A stretch of 64,000 bases of DNA, taken from NCBI GenBank assembly GCA_029204225.1, contig CM055108.1, forward strand, positions 14,011,955 through 14,075,954, read 5' to 3'. Both the position numbers and the translations under genes were made by a program. The notes under the pieces are model-generated. The model saw only the letters and a program-made list of their open reading frames with translations. It searched no databases and was not told the DNA's origin. The DNA comes from Diphasiastrum complanatum (taxonomy: Eukaryota; Streptophyta; Lycopodiopsida; Lycopodiales; Lycopodiaceae). Below, piece by piece: positions 21,492 to 31,410 of the stretch; position 1 is the stretch's first letter, and the number at the start of each line of letters is the position of its first letter.

Positions 21492-22796
21492 GTGAAGGGC
21501 TATAGATGTTTTGATCCAGTCAAAAACAAAATCCATATAAGCCGAGATGTTATCTTTGATGAATCCAAGATGTATGAAGATGAAGATGCTGAGAAGATAG
21601 ACACATCCAGTAGGAAAGATGGTATAGTGAGGATACCACTTGATGATAATCCATTCGTTGACCTTTCGAGTGATGAAGATGAGGATACATCTCAAGATAC
21701 TACTACTCAACCTCAAGAAACAGGTTGGAGAGGTAGGGACAAACCTTTTGGTGCAATAAGGATTGAAGTTGCAAGTGACAAACGCAAGGAGAAGGATGTA
21801 TTGTGGGATACATTTTCACCAGGAAGCCGATCACCTGACAAAAAGCTCCCTAAGTGGATTGAGAGATTGATGGAGAGCCGCGACATAGATGACTTTCCAG
21901 GATCATCTAACCAGGGAGAGCTACGAAGATCAACAAGAGAGAAGATACTACCTGAAAGGTATGAAGCAAATTATGCTCTCTTATCTAGCATTATTCAAAG
22001 CAAAGAACCTTCGACTTATGGTGAAGCGAAGGATGATGACATTTGGATCACGGCCATGGAGAGGAGATGGAGTCAATTGCTAAGCATAACACATGGGACT
22101 TAGTAGAACCACCAGTTGGCAAGAAACCCATTGGTTGCAAATGGGTATACAGGACTAAGTACCATGCAGATGGAAGTATAGCAAAGCACAAAGCAAGATT
22201 GGTGATCAAAGGGTACACACAAAATAAAGGCATTGACTATGAGGAGACCTTTGCGCCGGTTTGTAAGTGGAATACTCTACGTCTACTTATTGCTTTAGCT
22301 TCACATTTTGGTTGGCCTTTGCATCAGATGGATGTGAAATCTGCTAAATGGTGAGTTAGAAAAAGAAGTGTTCATGGATCAACCTGAAGGCTTTGTAACG
22401 AAAGAACAGGAAAATAAAGTATGTCGCTTGAAGAAAGCGCTTTATGGTCTTAAACAAGCACCACGTGCGTGGTATAGCAGGATTGATGCCTACTTTCGTT
22501 CAAAGGGGATGGTGAGAACACATTCTGATCCAAATCTATATGTCTTATGCTTTGATGGTATGGTTGCTTTGATTGCTCTTTATGTTGATGACTTGATTAT
22601 TACGGGAAATAATCAAGAGATGATAGACATGATCAAGAAAGACCTCATGGAAAAATTTGAGATGACGGATCTCAGCCTGATGCATTACTGCCTTGGAGTA
22701 GAAGTGTGGCAAAAAGGACATGAAGTGGGTTTAACACAGATGAAGTATGTCAAAGAGTTGCTGCACAGGTTAGGTTGTAGGATTGCAAACCTGTAA
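21492..22796 (+). pseudogene. Copia-C linker and reverse transcriptase
   Basis: The linker (FDESKMYEDED, acidic and Ser/Asp-rich) leads to RT motifs KPIGCKWVYRTKYHADGSI, KARLVIKGYTQ and DYEETFAPV. A small deletion near 22347 shifts the frame inside the DVKSAFLNG motif. The rest reads KALYGLKQAPRAWY and the intact catalytic palm IALYVDDLIITGN, ending near CLGVEVWQ. A frameshift near 22060 lies in the RT entry. Confidence 0.85.
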
Positions 22797-23530
22797 ACAC
22801 TCCTATTGAACCAGGTAAAAAGCTTTCTAAGCTTGATGAATCACAATCATTTGATGCTACGCTATATAGACAGTTAGTAGGGAGCTTGATTTACCTTACC
22901 ACAACTAGACCAGATATATGCTATGTTGTTGGCATTGTAAGTCAGTTTATGGCAGCACCTACAGAAATGCATTGGAAAGCAGCTGAATGCATTTTGCGCT
23001 ATGTGAAAGGCACTTCAGAGTATGGCTTGATTTACAAGAAGCATGACGGTTTACTTGAGTTGTGTGGCTATTTGGATGCGGACTAGGGAGGTGACTATGA
23101 TGATCGTAGATCCACCATAGGATATATATTCTAGTTTTGTGGTAATTGTTTTTCCTGGTCTAGTAAGAAACAAAGTACAATTGCTCTTTCAACCATAGAA
23201 GCAGAGTATAAGGCAATGTGTAGTGCTGCACAAGAAGCTATATGGTTGAGACAAATCTTGGAAGAAATTGGCATGAAGCAGAAAAATCTCACAACTTTAC
23301 ATAGCGACAGTCAGAGTGGCATTCAGCTAGCAAAGAATCCAGTGTTCCATGCAAGAACTAAACACATTGAGATTCAATATCACTTTATACGTGAGAGGCT
23401 GCTGAGTCATGAAATTCATGTTGTTCATTGTAGCACAGAAGAACAACTAGCTGATATTTTCACTAAGCCACTTACTGGAGAAAAGTTTGATAAGTTTAGA
23501 TCAAAGCTTTCTGTACTTAAAGTTTGTTGA
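22797..23530 (+). pseudogene. Copia-C RNase H
   Basis: It reads LIYLTTTRPDICYVVGIVSQ, MHWKAAECILRYVKGT and GYLDAD. TAG codons follow at about 23083 and 23131, where relatives have Trp or another residue. It then continues FSWSSKKQSTIALSTIEAEYKA, TLHSDSQSGIQLAKNP and LADIFTKPLTGEKF. Active-site acidic residues are mostly visible, but the stops kill the frame. Confidence 0.82.
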
Positions 23531-23573
23531 CTTTAAAGCTATGTATATGACTATATAAAAAGTGACTCTACTA

Positions 23574-23859
23574 TAAGGGAGAGAGTTAGAATTAAAGTTA
23601 GAATCACTATGTTATTGTATTGTGGGTCCTATCAGTGGATAAGGATCAGTTGGCCTCGCCACGAGGCAAGTCGACGGGACACGCATCCCGCCAACGGCAA
23701 CCTGGGTCATGCATGGGTTGCCTGAGTGAACAACTATATGTACAGTGTAATTTCATTTTGAAAAACGCAGTTGCTATGTGAGCTTGCTGAGGAGAGTGAT
23801 TTTCTGTCTGTGTTACTGTGTAGCATGATCTGTGTTCCTGTGCAAAGCAAATTCTAAGT
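23574..23859 (+). repeat. Copia-C polypurine tract and 3' LTR
   Basis: The purine run AAGGGAGAG ends at 23583 and the LTR follows at 23584-23859, 276 bp as in the 5' copy. The duplicated target TATAG begins at 23860. Confidence 0.88.
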
Positions 23860-23864
23860 TATAG

Positions 23865-24482
23865 GTTCTAGATGTATTTCACTATCACTGTCCATTCACT
23901 TCAATCTGTGATTCTGAATATCTCAAACATGATATAAATTTTTTGTTTCTAATCTTATCTAACTAACATTTTTCTGATTTTCCACATGGTATTAGAGCAT
24001 CTTACATACAGCTTGATCTCTACTGTCTGATATCTTTTATTTTTTTACATGGTATTAAAGCACATTCTTTAAGTTGCTCGATATTAAAGTGGATCACTAT
24101 CTTGTTTCTATTAGAGCACCAACTAGAAGTGCACATTTACTCAATTTATAATTTCTATCAAAGAATTGATCTCTAAGATGGACACTAGCAATAGTTCATC
24201 TCTCATTGAGAAATTTGATGGAGATATCTGCCATCTCTAAAAAGTTCAAGATCAAGGTGATTTTTCTTTTCAAAGAACTATGGGATATCATTGTCGGCAC
24301 TGAGACAAAGCCAGAGGATGATCTAGCAATGATTTTAAAATGGAGACTAACCGGTGGGAAGCCCTTTGTCATTATCACTCTCAACATCAATGATACTTAG
24401 ATCAGTCATATCAGATCAGCATAGACAGTTGAAAACGCTTGGGACATATAAGCTATACTCTATGACATTAGAGATGTAACCT
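23865..24482 (+). pseudogene. Copia-D: LTR tail, primer site and gag remnant
   Basis: Sequence right of Copia-C ends in GATTTTCCACA, then TGGTATTAGAGC at 23987-23998. This is an LTR end plus a primer site one base off the usual one. Gag starts at about 24178 (MDTSNSSSLIEKFDGD); after a frameshift it gives FLFKELWDIIVGTETKPEDD. It is cut at 24483 by the palindromic element. Two further primer-site-like words lie at about 24049 and 24110. Copia-C may have jumped into the LTR of Copia-D, but I cannot find that LTR's left end. Confidence 0.6.
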
Positions 24483-24662
24483 CAACAGAATTGCTCTCCA
24501 TAGACTGTATATCCAACTAATCAGTAAGTACAAGGATAAAGTTGCTAAAAAGCACTCAAAGGGCTCATAAAAGAAAGATGGCCCGATAATTCTAGAACTA
24601 AACACATGTGGTGCCGTCAAAATAAGAAAGCACTGTATAAGTCGATCATTGCTATTTTAACT
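24483..24662 (-). repeat. Partial LTR at the outer end of the left palindrome arm
   Basis: On the minus strand it starts AGTTAAAATAGC after the purine run ATTGAGGGAGAG and continues to GCAATTCTGTTG. It mirrors 29461-29635. Its start resembles the Copia-C LTR start (AGTTAGAATT), pointing to a related family. It may be truncated. Confidence 0.7.
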
Positions 24663-24753
24663 CTCTCCCTCAATGATCAACGTCTCTCTTTATTTTAGAG
24701 TTTACTCTATTCATGAAACATACCTCCATGATAGTATTACAAGTAAAGGCTTT

Positions 24754-27023
24754 TTACATAACCAGATCTAAGACAAGTTTGGCTCTAAAAGTCTCAAACT
24801 TTTCTTTACTTAAAGCTTTCGTAAATATATCAGCAACTTGTAACAACGTAGAACAATGTACAATACTTATATCTTCAGATTGTAGCTTCTCACGCACATA
24901 GTGATATTTTACCTCAATATGTTTTGTTCTTACGTGAAAGACAGGATTCTTAGCCAATTGTATTCCACTTTGACTGTCACAGAAAATAACAGTAGGGTTT
25001 ACCTGCTTCATGCCAATCTCACATAACAATTTCCGTAGCCAAACAACTTTCTGGGTAGCAGAACTTAACGCTTTATATTCGACTTCTGTAGAAGAAAGAA
25101 AAATAGTATCTTGCTTCTTGCTAGACCATGAAAAACAAACGCTACCAAAATTGAAGGCATAACCTGTTGTTGACTTTCTATCATCTATACTTCCTGCCCA
25201 ATTAGTGTCAACATAACCTTGCAACTTAGGTAAAACACTTTCTCTTTTGTAGATTAGGCCAAGGTTAGTTGTACCTTTTACAAACCTCAAAGTCCTTTTT
25301 GTAACTTTCCAATGGTCCATAGTGGGTGATGACATGAATTGACTAATCAAACTTACAGTATAGCAGATATCAGGACGTGTAGTCGTAAGATATATCAAAC
25401 TCCCAACTTGCTGAAGAAATAGAGTAGCGTCAACATGTGCACTATCATCAATACGAGATAATTTCTTACCAGCTTCGCAAGGGGTGATGGAAGGTTTGCA
25501 CTCTGTCAGTGAAATCTCTCCAATATCTCGCCCACATACTTGTTTTGACATAACCTGATATCACTTTCAGTTTGCCATACTTCGACACCCAAGCAGTAGT
25601 GCATAAGGTCTAAATTTGTCATCTCAAACTGCTTGCATAAGTTGGCTTTGATAGAACGAGTGAGATTCTCATCATTGCCCGTGATAATGATATCATCAAC
25701 ATAAAGTACAATCAGGGCAATGATATTATCATTTATAAGAACATAAAGATCTGGATCTGAATTTGTTCTTGCAAACCCATGAGAAAGAAAGTAATTGTCA
25801 ATGCGTCCATACCATGCGCGTGGCGCTTGCTTAAGGCCATAAAGTGCTTTGTGTAGTTTGCAGACCTTCTGTTCTTGTCCTTTTGCCATGAAGCCCTGCG
25901 GTTGGACCATGTAAACTTCTTCCTCTAAGTCTCCATTCAAAAATGTGGACTTCAGATCCATTTGATGGATCTTCCACTCAAAATGAGATGCTAGGGCAAT
26001 GATAAGACGTAGCGTAGTCCACTTAGCCACCAGAGCAAATGTCTCTTCATAGTTAATTCCTTTGCTTTGCTCATAACCCTTCACTACTAGGCATGCCTTA
26101 TGCTTTGCTATCGTGCCATCCGCATGAGATATTGTTCTAAACACCCATTTGTTGTCAATGGGTTTCTTTCCAAGTGGTAGATCAACCAACTCCCATGTAT
26201 CATGCCAGTGGATGGATTCTATCTCCCCTTCCATTGCCCTTTGCAACTCTTTGTGATCTTCTGTCTCATCAAAGGTTGATGGCTCTCGACACTTCAAGAT
26301 GTCACTCATTAGGGCATAGTTCACATGATAACGATCGGGAGACTTCATTTCCCGCGTTGATTTTCTCACTTCTCCTTGTGTGCTAGATCCTGGTTGATTT
26401 AGCTTTGCGTCCTTCATGATCTTCTCATACCATTTTGGAATCTTAGATTCAGGTGATACACTACGTGGATAGTATGTATCCCAAGGAGTGTCCAAGTAAT
26501 GTCTCTTACTTCCAACCGGTTTCTCCTTTATTACTCCTATTGGCAAGTACCTACCCCTAGGATCTTGACTAGGGGTAGGTACTTGCCAATAGGAGTAATA
26601 AAGGAGAAACCGGTTGGAAGTAAGAGACATTACTTGGACACTCCTTTCGTACTTGCCCTCTCAACTCTCATCTTCACGTGCATCATCTTGTGGAGCGTCT
26701 TCTTCATCTTCTTCTTCCAAAATTGTGGGAAGTCTTTTGATGCTTTCACCACTTGCATGGTCTTCATCTTCATACCTATGCGTCTCATCAAAGATTACAT
26801 CCTTGCTAATATGAATTTTGTTTATTATAGGATCAAAACACTTGTATGCCTTCATCCTCTCGTCATAACCGACGAAGATACACTTGATTGCTTTGGCATC
26901 AAGTTTCTTTCGCTCCTCCTTTGGCACTTGTACATAGGCTTTACATCCAATGACATGAACCTTGTCAATTTTTGGCTTTACTCATGTAAATGCTTCTTCG
27001 GGAGTCACATTTGGAACCGCAAG
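24754..27023 (-). pseudogene. Left-arm copia pol (IN C-terminus, RT, RNase H)
   Basis: From right to left it reads VPNVTPEEAF and VPKEERKKLDAKAIKCIFVGY (integrase C-terminus), then the acidic linker. RT follows with KPIDNKWVFRT, HKACLVVKGYEQ, LKQAPRAWYGR and the intact palm LIVLYVDDIIITGN. RNase H reads LIYLTTTRPDICY, SWSSKKQDTIFLSST, FCDSQSGIQLAKNP and VADIFTKALSKEKF. Reading is nearly continuous below 26560, with one frameshift near 25510-25550. At 26561-26646 the linker is replaced by an inverted copy of the next 78 bases. The integrase catalytic core is missing. Confidence 0.85.
26483..26646. repeat. Perfect 78-bp inverted repeat with 8-base loop
   Basis: Positions 26483-26560 and 26569-26646 are exact reverse complements by eye, with GATCTTGA between them. 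In the right arm of the large palindrome this segment is single. The left arm therefore acquired an inverted duplicate of its own linker, replacing a short stretch of normal sequence. Confidence 0.9.
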
Positions 27024-29369
27024 TGTAATGGTGTAGCTGAAAGGAAAAACATGACTATTATGGAGAGTGCATGCTCCATGATGAAGCAAATGGGCTTGAC
27101 CGATTCACTTTGGTCGAAAGCGTGCAGTGCGACAACGTCCTTGCAAAACAGGAGCCCTACAGTTGCGGTTCCAAATGTGACTCTCGAAGAAGCATTTATA
27201 GGAATAAGGCCAAAAATCGACAAGTTTTGTGTCATTGGATGTAAGGCCTATGTACATGTGCCAAAGGAGGAGCGAAAGAAACTTGATGCCAAAGCAATCA
27301 AGTGTATCTTCGTCGGTTATGATGAAAGGACGAAGGCATACATGTGTTTTGATCCTGTAATGAACAAGATACACATTAGCAAAGATGTGATCTTTGATGA
27401 GATGCATAGGTATGAAGATGAAGACCATGCAAGTGGTGAAAGCATCAAAAGACTTCACACAATTTTGGAGAAAGAAGATGAAGAAGATGCTCCACAAGAT
27501 GATGCAAGTGAAGACGAGAGTCGAGAGAGCGAGTATGAAAGGACACCACTTATTCAAGAGCCTAGGGGGAGGTACTTGCCTATAGGAGCAATAAATGAGA
27601 AATCGGTTGGAAGTAAGAGACATTACTTAGACACTCCTTGGGATACATACTCTCCATGTAGTGTATCACCTGAATCTAAGATACCAAAATGGTATGAGAA
27701 GATCATGAAGGACACAAAGCTAAATCAACCAGGATCTATCACACAAGGAGAAGTGAGAAGGTCAACGTGGGAAATGAAGTCTCCCGATCGTTATCATGTG
27801 AACTATGCCCTAATGAGTGACATTTTGAAGTGTCGAGAGCCATCAACCTTTGATGAGGCAAAAGATCACAAAGAGTGGCAAAGGGCAATGGAAGAGGAGA
27901 TAGAATCCATCCACAGACATGATACATGGGAGTTGGTTGATCTACCACTTGGAAAGAAACCCATTGACAACAAATGGGTGTTTAGAACAAAGTTTCATGC
28001 GGATGGCACGATAGCAAAGCATAAGGCACGCCTAGTAGTGAAGGGTTATGAGCAAAGCAAAGGAATTGACTACGAAGAGACATTTGCTCCAGTGGCTAAG
28101 TGGACTACGCTATGCCTTATCATTGCCTTAGCATCTCATTTTGGGTGGAAGAACCATCAAATGGATGTGAAGTCCGCATTTTTAAATGGTGACGTAGAGA
28201 AAGAAGTTTACATGGTCCAACCATAGGGCTTCATGGCAAAAGGGCAAGAACAGAAGGTATGTACACTACACAAAGCACTTTATGGCCTTAAGCAAGCGCC
28301 ACGCGTATGGTATGGACGCATTGACAATTACTTTCTTTCTCATGGGTTTGTAAGAACAAATTTAGATCCAAACCTTTATGTTCTTATAAATGATGATAAC
28401 ATTGCCTTGATTGTACTTTACGTTGATGATATCATTATCACGGGCAATGATGAGAACCTCACTCGTTCTATCAAAGCCAACTTATGCAAGCAATTTGAGA
28501 TGACAGATTTAGATCTTATGCACTATTGCTTGGGTGTCAAAGTATGGCAAACTGGCAATGATATCAGGTTATGTCAAAACAAGTATGTGGGCGAGATATT
28601 GGAGAGATTTCACATGACAGAGTGCAAACCTTCCATCATCCCTTGTGAAGCTAGTAAGAAATTATCTTGTATTGATGATAATGCACATGTTGACGCTACT
28701 CTATTTCGTCAGCTAGTTGGGAGTTTGATATATCTTACGACTACATGTCTTGATATCTGCTATGTTGTAAGTTTGATTAGCCAATTCATGTCATCACTCA
28801 CTATGGACCATTGGAAAGCTGCAAAAAGGATTTTGAGGTATGTGAAAGGTACACGTAACCTTGGCCTAATCTACAAAAGACAAAGTGTTTTACCTAAGTT
28901 GCAGGGTTATGTTGACGCTGATTGGGCAGGAAGTATAGATGATAGAAAGTCAACAACAAGTTATGCCTTCAATTTTGGTAGCGGTTGGTTTTCATGGTCT
29001 AGCAAGAAGCAAGATACTATTTCTCTTTCTTCTACATAAGCCAAATATAAAGCGTTAAGTTCTGCTACCCAGGAAGCTGTTTAGCTACGTGAGTTGTTAT
29101 ATGAGATTGGCATGAAGCAGGTAAATCCTACTGTTATTTTCTGTGACAGTCAAAGTGGAATAAAATTGGCTAAGAATCCTATCTTTCACGCAAGGACAAA
29201 ACATATTGAGGTAAAATATCACTTTGTGCATGAGAAGTTACAATCTGAAGATATAAGTATTGTACATTGTTCTACGTTATTACAAGTTGTTGATATATTT
29301 ACGAAAGCTTTAAGTAAAGAAAAGTTTGAGACTTTTAGAGCCAAATTTGGCTTAGATCTGGTTATGTAA
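27024..29369 (+). pseudogene. Right-arm copia pol (IN, RT, RNase H)
   Basis: It begins inside integrase at CNGVAERKNMT (catalytic Glu), then SLWSKACSATTSLQNRSPT and VPKEERKKLD. RT has KPIDNKWVFRTKFHADGTI, DYEETFAPVAKWTTL and VLYVDDIIITGN. TAG at about 28225 sits where the left arm has Gln (MVQPQGF). RNase H carries GYVDADWAGSIDD, TAA at about 29037 (relatives have Glu), TAG at about 29082 (Trp in relatives), FCDSQSGIKLAKNP and VDIFTKALSKEKF. Otherwise one frame covers the whole arm, so decay is limited. Confidence 0.87.
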
Positions 29370-29449
29370 AAAGCCTTTACTTGTAATACTATCATGGAGG
29401 TATGTTCCATGAATAGAGTAAACTCTAAAATAAAGAGAGATGTTGATCA

Positions 29450-29635
29450 TTGAGGGAGAGAGTTAAAATAGCAATGATTATACAGTGCTTTCTTATTTTG
29501 ACGGCACCATGTGTGCTTAGTTCTAGAATTATCGAGTCGTCTTTCTTTTATGAGCCCTTTGAGTGCTTTTAAGCACCTTTATCCTTGTACTTACTGATTA
29601 GTTGGATATACAGTCTGTGGAGAGCAATTATGTTG
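29450..29635 (+). repeat. Polypurine tract and partial LTR, right palindrome arm
   Basis: TTGAGGGAGAG (29450-29460) precedes AGTTAAAATAGC, the LTR start. Homology with the left arm ends at 29635. Confidence 0.7.
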
Positions 29636-29671
29636 TCTTGTCTTGTTGCACTTGATGTTGTGCTGTGGTGA

Positions 29672-30226
29672 TTGATCCGGTCGGGTGTTGAAACTGTGTT
29701 CCTTAACTGGGTTTACATTCCTAAGACAAAGAAAGTTCTTATTTCTAAGGATGTTGTCTTTGAAGAGGAGAATGTGGATAAGCTTGATGTTGTTGATGTT
29801 GATCAATCCAACATTTTTTATGGTGATGAAGATGGTTATTTGGATTATGATGGTGGAGATACTTTTCCAAGTAAAGTTCTAAGAAGTTCCTCAAGGGAAA
29901 GACGAAAGCCATCTAGGCTTACATATGATGAGAAGAGTAAGCAAGTTGAAGGTACAGACTTTGCTTTACTCACATGTTTTGGTTCATCTTCTTGTCTAGA
30001 TGATGCTATGCAAGTGGATGATGGTTTTCAAGGAATGGATGCAAGTAAAGGATCTGGAAAAAAAAAATTGTTCAATGGCTTTGATGGTCAAGTGGAAGAT
30101 CAAGAGGTTGATCTCAAAGAGCTTCAACTACACAAAAGGAAATGTCGCAGTTTGGAGTTAGTCAAGAGCATCAAAGGGAAGTCCAAGTGGCAAAGATACT
30201 TTGGATATGTTTTTGCAGGTTATTGA
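29672..30226 (+). pseudogene. Copia-E pol linker fragment
   Basis: An open frame of 184 codons starts within the post-integrase segment VYIPKTKKVLISKDVVFEEENV. It continues in the acidic linker that precedes RT (SSSRERRKPSRLTYDEKSKQ, GTDFALLTCF). It then runs into a Lys-rich, unrecognised tail. The RT and RNase H that should follow are missing, and about 550 bp later the polypurine tract and LTR appear. The long open frame is a surviving fragment of a deleted polyprotein. Confidence 0.7.
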
Positions 30227-30771
30227 AGACTCAATTAAGGTGAAGGGAGCATCAAAGAAGTCTTGTTCAAGTATATTTTACTTGTTCTGTCTCATGTTTG
30301 AGCTATTTCATGTCAATGTGTGCAATTTGTCAAGATATGGTGAAACTAGCTACATTGTCTTGCAATATCTTGTTGTTGGAATTGTACTAGCATTCTTGGA
30401 TGGTTTGGTTGATGGAAATGAAGCTATTGGAGGCTCATTATATCACTCATTCATGATTAGGTCATCAAGTGTTGATGATATCTTATGGCAAGATGGAGAT
30501 GGAGGCTCATTCATTGATTTTCATGGTGAAGACATATCAAGGAAGGACAAAAATGGAGGAGACATGCAAGCATTGAATGATAACTATCATTGATTGTTTT
30601 GTTATTGTTATTTTCCAAAAAGTTCAAATTTTGAAGCATGGAGGAATCATTACAATTACATTCTATTTGGTTCTTCATGTTCTAGTTACATCTTGATGTG
30701 TAAAATTGATTAAAGAAATAGTGAGACATCTAGTTTGGACCCTATTGTGGTAAAACTAGTTGAAGAGGGAG
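30227..30771 (+). other. Copia-E 3' internal region and polypurine tract
   Basis: No domain is recognised. A frame of 130 codons (30201-30593) has no motif I know. TTGAAGAGGGAG at 30760-30771 is the polypurine tract of the LTR that follows. Confidence 0.5.
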
Positions 30772-31410
30772 TGTGAAAATTTGTCAACTAGTTTTGTTGG
30801 TTTATTGGCAGTTTTGGAGGCATCTCAACTTGAAGATAGCTTCATATTTGTCAATAAGGGCCTAAATAGTGGATTTACTATTTTTGGCAAGTAGATAAGT
30901 GGATGATGTCGGATTTGGACCCATTTTAATTGGCTAATTTTGGTACATTGCATCTAGACTAGATTTTCTAGGTTTTTGATGAAGTATCTAGAACTTTCCA
31001 AATTAGGTCAAGTTTGGGCAAGTGGCCAAATGAAAATTTGGAAGCTATAAATAATTGTACTTGTGGAGAAATAATAATCATAGTTTCTTTCTTTGTGGAG
31101 AATTCATCTCTTGGGTTTCTATGTCCATCTCATGTGTTTCTCTCTTGATATCTTGGTTTTCTATGGGTAGAATGTTGATTTCTTGGTTGATCTTGGATCC
31201 ACATGTGTGAAGTACTGTACTTTACTTGCTTATGTATGGACAGGGACAACAATCATATTCAAGTGTTTATGATCAGATGTTTGTGCATTTTTAAGGTCTA
31301 GCATGCATAAAGTAGTGATTTCTATCTTCTAGCTATTTCCAGATGTGCAACCAAATTGGCCCAAGATCTTGTTGATCCACTAACGTATTTTAAATCTGTA
31401 TTTTTTCACA
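30772..31410 (+). repeat. Copia-E 3' LTR (639 bp)
   Basis: It starts TGTGAAAATT and ends TTTTTTCACA, good inverted ends. A TATAAATA box at about 31043 is a likely LTR promoter. It belongs to the same family as 869-1514. Confidence 0.75.

Larger units (their letters stand above)
17819..23859 (+). mobile_element. Copia-C: complete but decayed Ty1/copia element
   Basis: This 6.04-kb element has two 276-bp LTRs (17819-18094, 23584-23859) that differ at about eight positions. The 5-bp duplication TATAG lies at 17814-17818 and 23860-23864. The initiator-Met primer site directly follows the 5' LTR, and a polypurine tract (AAGGGAGAG) precedes the 3' LTR. Domain order gag, PR, IN, RT, RH is that of copia. 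A leader of 1.3 kb separates primer site and gag. LTR ends are AGTTAGAATT and AATTCTAAGT rather than TG...CA. Stops and frameshifts in every domain mean it is not autonomous. Confidence 0.9.
24483..29635. mobile_element. Head-to-head palindrome of two truncated copia copies
   Basis: The left arm (24483 to about 27023) is a copia pol segment on the minus strand. The right arm (about 27024-29635) is the same segment on the plus strand. Each arm runs from integrase through RT and RNase H to a polypurine tract and about 175 bp of LTR. Both outer ends stop at the same base of the element (CAACA at 24483, TGTTG at 29635). Neither arm has gag, protease or the integrase core start. The arms differ by many substitutions, so they are not a recent copy or a simple assembly fold-back. 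Confidence 0.85.

Noticed and set aside
26499-28226. A 575-codon plus-strand open frame
   Set aside because: Its first part is the antisense of the left palindrome arm; only the part after about 27020 is real copia pol. The length is a by-product of the inverted structure.
29672-30226. A novel host gene of 184 codons
   Set aside because: It starts inside the conserved copia segment YIPKTKKVLISKDVVF and is followed by a polypurine tract and LTR, so it is a deleted copia fragment.
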